From Actinoplanes derwentensis (lineage in GTDB: Bacteria > Actinomycetota > Actinomycetes > Mycobacteriales > Micromonosporaceae), in the NCBI RefSeq assembly GCF_900104725.1, contig NZ_LT629758.1, positions 62,001-126,000 of the forward strand: a stretch of 64,000 bases of DNA. Reading direction: 5' to 3'. The notes beneath the pieces are model-generated. The model did not search any database. It had not been told where the DNA came from and was given only the letters and a program-made list of their open reading frames with translations. Shown here in pieces: positions 17,784 to 25,504 of the stretch. Positions within the stretch are counted from its first letter, which is position 1. Each line of letters opens with the position of its first letter. The position numbers and the translations under genes are program-made.

Positions 17784-19097
17784 GTGCGCACCGCTCTCGC
17801 CGCGACCATCGGCCTCGTCCTCACCGCCGGTGTCGCCTCAGCCCCCGCTCTCGCCGCCCCACCCGGGGTGCCGTCCCAAGCCCGGGAGGTCCTGCCCGCG
17901 AACGACGGATGGGCGGCCGCCACCACCGGCACCACCGGCGGTTCAGCGGCCGACGACACGCACGTCTTCGTCGTGCGCAACCGGGCCGAACTGGCCGCCG
18001 CCCTGGCCGGTGGCACCGACCCCACCCCGCGGATCGTGCTGATCAAAGGCACCATCCGGGCCAACGAGGACGACGCGGGCACTCCACTGACCTGCGCCGA
18101 CTACGCCGACCCGGACTACAGCCTGGACCGTTACCTGGCCGCTTACGACCCGGCCGTGTGGGGTCGCGCCACCCGGCCGACCGGCCCCCTCGAAGAGGCC
18201 CGGGTCCGGTCGCAGCGCAACCAGGCGGCCCGGGTGCAGTTGAAGGTCGGCGCCAACACGACCGTCTACGGCCTGCCGAACGCGCGCCTGATCGGCGGCA
18301 ACCTGCTGATCCAGAACGTCGACAACGTGATCGTGCGCAACGTGCGTTTCGAGGACGCCGCCGACTGTTTCCCGGCCTGGGACCCGACCGACGGTTCGGC
18401 CGGGAACTGGAACTCCAACTACGACCTGATCACGCTCACCGGGGCGACCCACGTATGGGCCGATCACAACACGTTCAGCGACGGCGACAACGTCGACGCG
18501 AGCCAGCCGCAATACCTGGGCCGGCCCTATCAGGTGCACGACGGGGCGCTCGACGTCATCCGCGCCTCCGATTATGTGACCGCCTCCTGGAACAATTTCC
18601 AGGAACACGACAAGACGATGCTGATCGGCTCCAGCAACACGGTCGGCGCGGACGTCGGGAAACTGCGCGTCACCCTGCATCACAACCGTTTCGCGAACAT
18701 CGGCCAGCGGGTGCCCCGGGTTCGTTTCGGGCAGGTCGACGTCTACAACAACTACTACTACCAGACCGATGAACAATCGTATTCGTATTCGTGGGGTGTG
18801 GGCGTCTACTCGGCCGTCTACGCCGAGAACAACTTCCTGCTCCGCAGCGCGGATCTGGCCCTCGACGACATCGTCTACGACTGGGGCGGCACGGCGATCA
18901 CCGAGATCGGCACTCTGACCCGGGTCGGCACCGGAGGGGTTCAGGCGGTCAGCCTGGTCGGCGAGTACAACGCCACCCACGACCCCGACCTGGGCACCGA
19001 CGCCGGCTGGACACCGGTGCTGCGGGCCGGGCCGGTCACCGCGACCGCTGACGTTCCGGCGCTGGTCGGCAAGGGGGCCGGCGCGGGACGGCTGTGA
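17784..19097 (+). CDS. Secreted pectate lyase, polysaccharide lyase family 1
   Basis: 437 residues: signal peptide of about 30 residues ending ALAAP, then a parallel beta-helix lyase that cleaves polygalacturonate by beta-elimination. Family motifs visible are THVWADHNTFSDG, the Ca-binding Asp cluster DGALDVIRASDYVTASWNNF, and LHHNRFANIGQRVPRVRFG with the catalytic RxPxxR Arg. The start is GTG 17784, preceded by AAGGAG; upstream in-frame ATGs lack a site. It lies 64 bases after the uronate operon and may share its transcript. It supplies oligogalacturonides for that operon. Confidence 0.92.
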   Translation: MRTALAATIGLVLTAGVASAPALAAPPGVPSQAREVLPANDGWAAATTGTTGGSAADDTHVFVVRNRAELAAALAGGTDPTPRIVLIKGTIRANEDDAGTPLTCADYADPDYSLDRYLAAYDPAVWGRATRPTGPLEEARVRSQRNQAARVQLKVGANTTVYGLPNARLIGGNLLIQNVDNVIVRNVRFEDAADCFPAWDPTDGSAGNWNSNYDLITLTGATHVWADHNTFSDGDNVDASQPQYLGRPYQVHDGALDVIRASDYVTASWNNFQEHDKTMLIGSSNTVGADVGKLRVTLHHNRFANIGQRVPRVRFGQVDVYNNYYYQTDEQSYSYSWGVGVYSAVYAENNFLLRSADLALDDIVYDWGGTAITEIGTLTRVGTGGVQAVSLVGEYNATHDPDLGTDAGWTPVLRAGPVTATADVPALVGKGAGAGRL

Positions 19098-19101
19098 TCG
19101 C

Positions 19102-19144
19102 CCGGGATTCCCGGCCCGTTTACCCGGCGGACCGGGAATCCCGG
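19102..19144 (+). terminator. Terminator after pectate lyase
   Basis: CCGGGATTCCCGG (19102-19114) and CCGGGAATCCCGG (19132-19144) form a perfect 13-bp stem. Confidence 0.7.
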
Positions 19145-19196
19145 AACTACGCTTGCCACCATTCCCGGCATTTCCGTAATGTTCGGAGTGGCTTCC

Positions 19197-19784
19197 ATGC
19201 GTCTCGCTGTGCTCCTCACCGTCAGCCTCCTGCAGCTCACCGGCCTCGCCGTGCCGGCCTCCGCAGCCGTCCGTACCCCACCCGGTGCCGGCTCCGCGAC
19301 CCTGGAACGGATGCGCCGTCAGGTCACCGCCGACACCGGTGCCGCCGAAGTGCCCTGCTGGCGCAACCTCAGCATCAGATCAACCGCCAACGGCCGGTAC
19401 GTGTCGGCCGAGATCGGCTGGAGCGGCGCCCTCCACGGCACGCTCCGGGCCCGCGCGGTGACCGCCGGCAAATGGGAGAAGTTCATCGTCTGCCGTGACC
19501 CGGGCACCGGGATCACCAACATCAAAGCGCAGGCCAACGACGACTTCGTCTCCGCTGAACTCGATTACGCCGGAGCCCGCTACGGCCTGCTGCGCGCCCA
19601 GGCCGACAAGGTCGAAGGCTGGGAACGGTACTACTCCAACAGCGCTCCCGGCGGGCAGTTCTCGTTCTACGCCCGGAGCACCCGGCGGTGGATCGCCGCC
19701 GAGGTCACCTTCACCGGAACCCTCAACGGAGTGTTGCGTGCCAGGTCCACCAGCGTGAGCGCCGAGGAGACCTTCACCTGGTGA
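19197..19784 (+). CDS. Secreted beta-trefoil (fascin-like) protein
   Basis: 195 residues. A signal peptide (MRLAVLLTVSLLQLTGLAVPASA) is followed by about 35 linker residues. The rest shows three repeats of the type NGRYVSAEIGWSGALHGTLRARA, DDFVSAELDYAGARYGLLRAQA and RRWIAAEVTFTGTLNGVLRARS. This is the pattern of a fascin/actin-crosslinking-like beta-trefoil, a fold often used for carbohydrate binding. Two Cys residues (PCWRN, IVCRD) could form a disulfide. ATG 19197 has GGAG upstream. Role unknown; carbohydrate binding is a guess from fold and context. Confidence 0.7.
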   Translation: MRLAVLLTVSLLQLTGLAVPASAAVRTPPGAGSATLERMRRQVTADTGAAEVPCWRNLSIRSTANGRYVSAEIGWSGALHGTLRARAVTAGKWEKFIVCRDPGTGITNIKAQANDDFVSAELDYAGARYGLLRAQADKVEGWERYYSNSAPGGQFSFYARSTRRWIAAEVTFTGTLNGVLRARSTSVSAEETFTW

Positions 19785-19910
19785 GAGCGGCATTAAAGGC
19801 GTAAGTCCCCGAACCTTAAGTTTTTCTTTATTCCGGACTTCGGTGATCCGTGGTTGGGAGCGTTCCCGTATGGACCGATCGAGAAGGTGGTCCAAGAGGA
19901 AGGCACGCAC

Positions 19911-21098
19911 ATGAAGCGGTACCGAAGCAACGCTGGTGGATCCAACACACGGCGCTGGCGCGTCGCGGGTGTCGCGGGTGTCGCGGTGGCGCTGGTCGGT
20001 GCGGGCCTGGGTGTCGCGGCCGCCGCCGACAATGCCATCCCCACGGTGAACTGCCCGACTGTCGCCGACAAACTGGGCGCCGTACCGGCCCAGGCGCAGG
20101 CCGAGATCGCCCGCAACCTCGAACTGCTGAACACGCAGATCACCGAAGCCAACAACCGGATCCGCACCACGCAGGGACAGGGCGGCGCCGCCTTCATCCA
20201 GAACGCGATCCTCGGCCCGCTGAAGGACAAGCGGTTCGCCACGATCAACCGGATGGAGACGGCCATCGGCCGGACCATCGCGAAGCCGGACCTGAACGCC
20301 GAAGGCCTGTCGACCTGCTCACTCAACGCCGAAGGCGGCGGCGACGTCTCCCCGGAACCGACCGAGGTCCCCGAGGCGTCCGTCTCGTCCGGTGCCGCCG
20401 TCGTCGCCGACGTCCCGACCGTGAACTGCCCCGACGTCGTCATCGACGTGGCGATTCCGGCGCAGGCGCAGGCCGAGATCGACCGGAACCTGGCTCTGCT
20501 GGACACCCAGATCGACGAGGCCAACACCCGGATCAAGAACACCGTGGGCCAGGGTGGGGACGCCTTCATCCAGAACGCGATCCTCGGCCCGCTGGAGGAC
20601 AAGCGCTTCGCGACCATCAACCGGATGGAGACGGCGATCGGCCGCAACGCCGCCAAGCCGGACCTGAACGCCGAGGCGCTGGCACCCTGCTCGCTGAACG
20701 AGGCCGGCGACGGTGCCGAAGCCGGTGGTGACGAGGCCGCCGAGGAGCCGACCGCGGCCCCGACTGCGACCGTCCCCGCAGGTAACGCCGGCGTCAACGA
20801 CGGCACCGCCACCGTGAACTGCCCCGAGGTCGTCATCGACGTGGCGATTCCGGCGCAGGCGCAGGCCGAGATCGACCGGAACCTGGCTCTGCTGGACACC
20901 CAGATCGACGAGGCCAACACCCGGATCAAGAACACCGCCGGCCAGGGTGGCGCCGCGTTCATCGACAACGCGATCCTCGGCCCGCTGGAGGACAAGCGCT
21001 TCGCGACCATCAACCGGATGGAGACGGCGATCGGCCGCAACGCCGCCAAGCCGGACCTGAACGCCGAGGCGCTGGCACCCTGCTCGCTGAACGCGTGA
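19911..21098 (+). CDS. Secreted protein with three tandem copies of a Cys-paired helical domain
   Basis: 395 residues: basic N-terminus (KRYRSN), a Val/Gly/Ala-rich signal segment ending VAAAADN, then three about 93-residue repeats joined by acidic Pro/Thr/Glu linkers. Each repeat starts VNCP, continues with helical AQAQAEI-RNL-LL-TQI-EAN-RI, then GQGG-AF and ILGPL-DKRFATINRMETAIGR, and ends with a second Cys in CSLN. One conserved Cys at each end suggests a disulfide per repeat. Copies 2 and 3 are almost identical in DNA. No family recognised; a cell-surface or structural role is possible. Confidence 0.72.
   Translation: MKRYRSNAGGSNTRRWRVAGVAGVAVALVGAGLGVAAAADNAIPTVNCPTVADKLGAVPAQAQAEIARNLELLNTQITEANNRIRTTQGQGGAAFIQNAILGPLKDKRFATINRMETAIGRTIAKPDLNAEGLSTCSLNAEGGGDVSPEPTEVPEASVSSGAAVVADVPTVNCPDVVIDVAIPAQAQAEIDRNLALLDTQIDEANTRIKNTVGQGGDAFIQNAILGPLEDKRFATINRMETAIGRNAAKPDLNAEALAPCSLNEAGDGAEAGGDEAAEEPTAAPTATVPAGNAGVNDGTATVNCPEVVIDVAIPAQAQAEIDRNLALLDTQIDEANTRIKNTAGQGGAAFIDNAILGPLEDKRFATINRMETAIGRNAAKPDLNAEALAPCSLNA
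20421..21092 (+). repeat. Recent intragenic duplication (279-bp repeat, two copies)
   Basis: 20421-20699 and 20814-21092 are the same length and, by my reading, differ at about 8 of 279 positions, including silent sites. They encode repeats 2 and 3 of the secreted protein. Repeat 1 (from about 20046) is clearly more diverged. Confidence 0.85.
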
Positions 21099-21146
21099 CG
21101 CGTGACGCGCGACTCGTGACGCTCGCTCGACTCGTGACGTGACTGG

Positions 21147-21177
21147 AGTGGCCCGGCTGTCCGACAGCCGGGCCACT
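21147..21177 (+). terminator. Strong terminator hairpin
   Basis: AGTGGCCCGGCTGT (21147-21160) and ACAGCCGGGCCACT (21164-21177): 14-bp perfect stem with a 3-base loop, after a CGTGAC-rich low-complexity stretch (21098-21140). Confidence 0.75.
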
Positions 21178-21213
21178 CTCGTTTCGTTGTCATCGAGGGA
21201 TGACAATGACCGC

Positions 21214-21747
21214 ATGGGAAAGCCTGAAGTCCTGGCCCGAGTGGACGCCGACCTCGACCGTGGCCACACCCACCTCGCCGCGCAACGCCTCAACAGCTTG
21301 ATCGCGGGCGATCCCTTCGACCTCTCGCTGCGCATCCGGCTCCGCGACGTGCACCGCCGGACCGGCAATCACGCCCAGGCCGGGCGCTGGGGATACCTCA
21401 CCGAGGACGTCACCCCGGCCGAACTCGGGGCTTTCGCGAAGGCGTACTACCGCTCGGACGCCGACCAACTACGGGCCCTCGGGCTGCGGGGTGACCGGCC
21501 GCGCGGGCTCGGGCCCCTCGCCGAGGGCCGCCTGGCGGCTCTGACCGACGGCCCCCGGCCATCAGCGGCCGTCCCCGATCCACCGGGGCCGGCCCCGTAT
21601 CCGGTTCCGCAGGCCGCGGCCACCCGCCGCACCGCGTCGCCGGCTCCCGACATCCTCGCCTCGGATTTCGCCGGCGCGATCATCCTGCTCCTGGTGGCGA
21701 TCCTGACGGGCATCGGCGTGGTGACGGTGATCAGCTGGTTCCTCTGA
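21214..21747 (+). CDS. DUF6584-like protein with C-terminal membrane helix
   Basis: 177 residues. The N-terminal 75 residues (MGKPEVLARVDADLDRGHTHLAAQRLNSLI, then LRIRLRDVHRRTGNHAQAGRWGYL) form a TPR-like helical module seen in actinobacterial DUF6584 proteins. A Pro-rich stretch and a single C-terminal helix (AGAIILLLVAILTGIGVV) make it a tail-anchored cytoplasmic protein. ATG 21214 is used rather than the upstream 21139 because the family N-terminus begins there. Function unknown. Confidence 0.68.
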   Translation: MGKPEVLARVDADLDRGHTHLAAQRLNSLIAGDPFDLSLRIRLRDVHRRTGNHAQAGRWGYLTEDVTPAELGAFAKAYYRSDADQLRALGLRGDRPRGLGPLAEGRLAALTDGPRPSAAVPDPPGPAPYPVPQAAATRRTASPAPDILASDFAGAIILLLVAILTGIGVVTVISWFL

Positions 21748-21812
21748 CCCGATTTTCAGCGGCCCTGCCCCGCTTTGGCCCGCCCGGCGTCCCGGGTTCC
21801 TTCGCGTCGCGT

Positions 21813-22427
21813 TCAGCGGCCTGGCACCCCGCCGGGGGTCTCCGCGGCGAAGAGGCCGTTCAAGCCGGAGACCGCCGCCTCCCGTTCACGGGCTTCGAGG
21901 GCCTCGCGTTCCACGTTCTGGGCCTCCTCGACCATCGCCTCGGCCGCCACCGAAGCGACGTGGGAGCGGTCGCGCACCTGAACCGCCTCGGCGACCGCCT
22001 CCTCGTAGGCCTGCAGCGCGTCCCGCACCCGGCCGTCGTCGATCTCCACCGCCGCCGGGCCGGCCGCCGACCAGATGCCGTTGAGCTGCTCGACGGTCAG
22101 CTCGCCGCGCCGGTAAGCAGCCAGCGCCGCCCGCTGGACCAGCAGATGCGTCTCGTCGGCCGTGGCCACCCGAGCCTCCCAGCGCGCCTCCAGGAAACGG
22201 TCCTCGGCCCGGTCCCGCTCACCGGCCGCCTGCGACGCCCGATGCCAGGCGTCGTCGGCCTCCCGCACCGCGCGCCCGGCGGCGGCCCGCACCGCCCCCG
22301 CCTCGGTCAGCATCTCGTCCGGCTCGTCCGGCACCCGTCGCGGTCTCTGCCAGGCGGCCACCACGGCCACGCAACCCAGGATCACCACGATGACGGCGGC
22401 CGCTCCAGCCATCCACGTCCAGACCAT
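21813..22427 (-). CDS. Membrane-anchored coiled-coil protein of unknown function
   Basis: 204 residues. One N-terminal membrane helix (WMAGAAAVIVVILGCVAVVAAW) is followed by a long Ala/Glu/Arg-rich helical region that reads as coiled coil (for example AAAGRAVREADDAWHRAS and EAEEAQNVEREALEAREREAA-type heptads). ATG 22427 is preceded by GGGGAGG at 11 bases; a GTG at 22460 is possible. It is divergent from the ribbon-helix-helix gene and convergent with the DUF6584-like gene. No family recognised. Confidence 0.62.
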   Translation of the reverse strand: MVWTWMAGAAAVIVVILGCVAVVAAWQRPRRVPDEPDEMLTEAGAVRAAAGRAVREADDAWHRASQAAGERDRAEDRFLEARWEARVATADETHLLVQRAALAAYRRGELTVEQLNGIWSAAGPAAVEIDDGRVRDALQAYEEAVAEAVQVRDRSHVASVAAEAMVEEAQNVEREALEAREREAAVSGLNGLFAAETPGGVPGR

Positions 22428-22539
22428 TACTTGCGAAGCCTCCCCAATGAACCTTTTCACCCGACACTAGGCCGAAGCCACCGAGTCTGCCTCGCGTCGT
22501 GGATCACGAATCGATGGCATTGATCGCTCAGTGATAGCA

Positions 22540-22590
22540 CTATCCGATAGCCTCATGCGCCACCTGTGGATCGCGGATCACACCTGTGGA
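22540..22590 (+). promoter_or_regulatory. Candidate operators upstream of the tandem ribbon-helix-helix gene
   Basis: The 230-base divergent gap holds a palindrome CTATC-C-GATAG (22540-22550), with a further GATAG at 22533-22537, and an exact direct repeat CACCTGTGGA at 22561-22570 and 22581-22590. The 20-base spacing puts both copies on the same helix face, as expected for ribbon-helix-helix binding sites. Confidence 0.45.
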
Positions 22591-22658
22591 CGGCCGTCCC
22601 GGCCGTAACACCGGCGTGGTAGAAATCGCGCCGACAGATATCGATCAGGGAGGGTCTC

Positions 22659-23096
22659 GTGTTGCCAGCGAGCACAGACACGATCGCCGCATCCGGCGGC
22701 GCGGGAGTCCGGGCCGGCGGCAGCGTGATCGTCTACCTGTCCGTGAGCCTGCGCTCCCGCCTGCGAGAACGCGCCGCGGCCACCGGCCGCTCCCACACCC
22801 AACTGGTCTTCGACGCCCTCAACGCCACCCACATGCGGCTCGACGGTCTGCTCGGCGCGTTCCCCGCGCAGCCCGGCCTGGCAGACGGCATCTTCCTCGC
22901 GCAGCGGTCCGGGCGGCGCCTGCACCGGGAGGACCGGGTGCAGGTGTCGATCCGCCCGCATCCGGCCAACCTCGCCGTCATCGATGAATTGGCGGCACGG
23001 CACACTACCGGCAACCGCTCCGCGTTGATCGCCACGGCGCTCGACGAGTTCCTCCCCGCCGGCATTCCGGCACCCCTGAAAGGCGTGACCCCGTGA
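22659..23096 (+). CDS. Tandem ribbon-helix-helix-like DNA-binding protein
   Basis: 145 residues without signal or membrane helix. Two segments each look like a ribbon-helix-helix: VIVYLSVSLRSRLRERAAATGRSHTQLVFDAL (about residues 23-54) and VQVSIRPHPANLAVIDELAARHTTGNRSALIATALDEFL (about 94-132). Each has a short beta strand, a helix, a polar turn and a second helix. Two copies in one chain could make a pseudo-dimer. GTG 22659 follows GGGAGGG. The stop overlaps the next gene by 4 bases (GTGA), so the two are one unit. Fold is my reading; function unknown. Confidence 0.6.
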   Translation: MLPASTDTIAASGGAGVRAGGSVIVYLSVSLRSRLRERAAATGRSHTQLVFDALNATHMRLDGLLGAFPAQPGLADGIFLAQRSGRRLHREDRVQVSIRPHPANLAVIDELAARHTTGNRSALIATALDEFLPAGIPAPLKGVTP

Positions 23097-25318
23097 AGCA
23101 GCTCAACGACCTGACAGCGGACTTCTGGCGAGATTACGCCGCCTTGGTCCTCCTGGCCGCGGGCCTGCTCGGGGTGGTGCTGCTGATCGCCCTCGGGATC
23201 TGGGCCAAACGGTCGAAGAAGCCGCTGCGCCCGATCGCCCTGGCGTTCAGCATGAACCTGGCGCTGCTGCTCAACGCCGAGGGCATGTGGGTCATCGCGA
23301 TCGACCAGCTGAAACTCCCGGCGATCTTCGCGGTGCTGGTCTTCGCCGTCTTCGAGATCTGTTTCCTGACGGCGACGTCACTCGCCGCCGAGCAGTACCG
23401 GCGGACGTCCGTCTACGCCGCTGACGGAACGATCGTCACCCCCGGCCACCCCGGCCCGATGCTGTGGATCGCCGCGCTCATCGCCGGGCTGTCCGGCATC
23501 ATCGTCGCCAGCAACGCGGCCACCTTCACCGAGCAGCTGCTGCGCCTCGCCGTCCCCTGCATGATCTTCCTGATGTGGTGGGCGGCCCTGACCGCCGCCG
23601 GCCAGCGGGTGCGCCGCGGACGGTTCGCCTACAGCCCCCGCCGCCTCGCCGAGCGCTGGGGTTTCCTCATTCCGGACGACGACCCCGATCTGGTACGGAT
23701 GGGAGCCGACCGTCAGACCCGCCGCATGGTCGTCAACTACCACCGCGTCAGTGCCGGCCGTTTCCCCAAGTCGTTCTGGCGCAACCGCCTGCTCAAGGAC
23801 GCCCGCACCGCCGGGGAACCGGTCGTCGAAGAGGTCATCGAACAGCTCGCCCGGATCCAGCGCGTGATGGACCTGCTCGTGCCCGGCGCGGTCCGGATCA
23901 ACGTGCCCACCCGCCCCGAATCGCTGCGATCCGCGGCCACCGGGCCCGCTCTGTCGGCCGCCGCACCGGAACCGGCCGCCGCCGCCCCGGCCGCTGCTGC
24001 CACCGCAGTTCCGGTGCCGTCGCAGGTCCCGGCATCCGCGCAGGCCGTGCAGTTCGTCGAGCCGGTGCGGTTCGTGCAGCCCGCCACCGATCCGGTCGAC
24101 ACGGTGGTCCCGGCTGACCTCGAACCGGCCGTCGCGGTCGTGCCCGCACAGCGCACCGCCGCATCCTCCGCGCTCTCCGTACCCGCGTCACCCTCGGAGC
24201 TTCCGCCGGTCGCTGTCGCCCAGCCCGTTGCGGTCTCCCCGTCGAACGGGGTCCCGCAGCCGGCTGCGGGACCCCCGTCGAACGGTGTCGCTCAGCCGAT
24301 CACGGTCTCGCCGTCGAACGGTGTTCCTCAGCCGGTTGCGCTCTCGTCGTCGAACGGTGTCGCTCAGCCGGTCAGTGCTCTTGCACCGGCCATCGCCGCG
24401 GCCAAGGCCGCCGCGGCTCGGGAGGACGGCGTCTCCTCGGAGACCGTCGCCGCTCTGCGGGCCGTCGTCGCGGCGCAGGCCTCCTACCCGGCCCCGCGCG
24501 CCGGGGAGAGCGCCACGGTTCCGGTGGCGTCGGTGTCACCCGTCCCCGAGCAGCCGGCCCCGGCGCAGCCCGCCCCGCCCGCGATCCCCGCGTGGGCGTC
24601 GACCGGCACCGGTGCCCGCCCGGCCGTGAGTATCGCCGGTTCGCCCTGGTGGCGGCTGGCCGTCGACCGGCTGAGCAAGCTGGTCGCCCAGGAGATCAGC
24701 GCCGAGGACCTGCCGGAGATGAACTACCTGCGGATCAACGAACTGGCCCGCAAACTCGCGCCCCGGGTGTCCGAACTGGGCGAGGGCGTGGTCCGGACGT
24801 TCATCGGCGAGTACGTCCGGGAGCTGGACGGCGAACACGTCGAATCGGCCTACCCGTGGCGTGACTTCCTGCCGGCCCCGGCCGCCGCCCAGCTCGGTTC
24901 GGACGCCTGGCTCGCCGCCCTCGCCGACCTGCGCACCGCCCTCGAGGAGGAACTCGGCGAAGGCCAGCCGATGGACCCCGACGAGCTGTCCGCTGTGCTC
25001 GCACCGAGCGCGCCCCGCCTCGACGAGGGCACGGTCCGCGCCTTCATCGGCGACTACGTGCTGGCGCTGAGCGGTATGTCCGCGGCCGGTGCCGGCCAGC
25101 CGTGGGCCGAGCTGATGCCCCGCCCGCAGTCGGCTCGCCCGGCCAGCGACGAGGATCTGCTGGAGGTGCACGGTCCCGAACTGTTCGAGCACCTGCGCAG
25201 CACCGGCCGCCTGAGCCGCTACAAGGTCCAGGCCGTGACCGGAATCAAGAGCCGGGTCCAGGCCGACCGGATCAAGGCGACCATAGAGGAACGATCCGCC
25301 GAAACCGCCACCGCCTGA
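23093..25318 (+). CDS. Large polytopic membrane protein with duplicated cytoplasmic domain and DNA-binding-like tail
   Basis: 741 residues in four parts. About residues 15-175 contain four or five membrane helices, including FSMNLALLLNAEGMWVIA and FAVFEICFLTATSLAAEQ. A conserved-looking cytoplasmic module follows to about 270 (PRRLAERWGFLIPDDDPDL, MVVNYHRVS, EQLARIQRVMDLLVPG). Then comes a 240-residue Pro/Ala/Val disordered linker with PSNGV repeats. The C-terminus has two related about 80-residue units (WWRLAVDRLSKLV... and WLAALADLRTALE..., each with VRTFIGEYV/VRAFIGDYV), then a short helical region (FEHLRSTGRLSRYKVQAVTGIKSRVQADRI) like an HTH. Not recognised. It resembles neither a transporter nor a kinase. 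Confidence 0.65.
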   Translation: MKQLNDLTADFWRDYAALVLLAAGLLGVVLLIALGIWAKRSKKPLRPIALAFSMNLALLLNAEGMWVIAIDQLKLPAIFAVLVFAVFEICFLTATSLAAEQYRRTSVYAADGTIVTPGHPGPMLWIAALIAGLSGIIVASNAATFTEQLLRLAVPCMIFLMWWAALTAAGQRVRRGRFAYSPRRLAERWGFLIPDDDPDLVRMGADRQTRRMVVNYHRVSAGRFPKSFWRNRLLKDARTAGEPVVEEVIEQLARIQRVMDLLVPGAVRINVPTRPESLRSAATGPALSAAAPEPAAAAPAAAATAVPVPSQVPASAQAVQFVEPVRFVQPATDPVDTVVPADLEPAVAVVPAQRTAASSALSVPASPSELPPVAVAQPVAVSPSNGVPQPAAGPPSNGVAQPITVSPSNGVPQPVALSSSNGVAQPVSALAPAIAAAKAAAAREDGVSSETVAALRAVVAAQASYPAPRAGESATVPVASVSPVPEQPAPAQPAPPAIPAWASTGTGARPAVSIAGSPWWRLAVDRLSKLVAQEISAEDLPEMNYLRINELARKLAPRVSELGEGVVRTFIGEYVRELDGEHVESAYPWRDFLPAPAAAQLGSDAWLAALADLRTALEEELGEGQPMDPDELSAVLAPSAPRLDEGTVRAFIGDYVLALSGMSAAGAGQPWAELMPRPQSARPASDEDLLEVHGPELFEHLRSTGRLSRYKVQAVTGIKSRVQADRIKATIEERSAETATA

Positions 25319-25348
25319 CCACGAGGCGACTGACGAGCCGTAGTGGGA

Positions 25349-25380
25349 GAACCGCCCGAGCCGATCGGCTCGGGCGGTTC
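25349..25380 (+). terminator. Terminator after the membrane protein gene
   Basis: A perfect 32-base palindrome with GAACCGCCCGAGCCGA as its left arm, 30 bases after the stop, followed by TTCGTTC. Confidence 0.8.
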
Positions 25381-25437
25381 TTCGTTCCCGACTTCTCATG
25401 AAGGTGCCCCGGCGGGGAACAGGAGATCGGGCGCGAT

Positions 25438-25504
25438 GTCAGGCGCGGGACCGTCAGGCCGGGGGTGGCCTGTCAGGCCGGGCGGGTGTTGCGGCTTGTC
25501 AGGC
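25438..25504 (+). repeat. Degenerate GTCAGGC repeats
   Basis: Four copies of GTCAGGC at 25438, 25453, 25472 and 25498 in G-rich context, between the terminator and the end of the convergent methyltransferase gene. No gene seen here. Confidence 0.5.

Noticed and set aside
16211..18082. 623-residue minus-strand ORF
   Set aside because: Antisense to uxuB and the second Gfo/Idh gene, which have intact motifs and overlapping starts.
22659..25318. Integrative conjugative element or plasmid remnant
   Set aside because: No integrase, relaxase, TraB/FtsK-type ATPase or att-like flanking repeat is visible; composition matches the neighbours.
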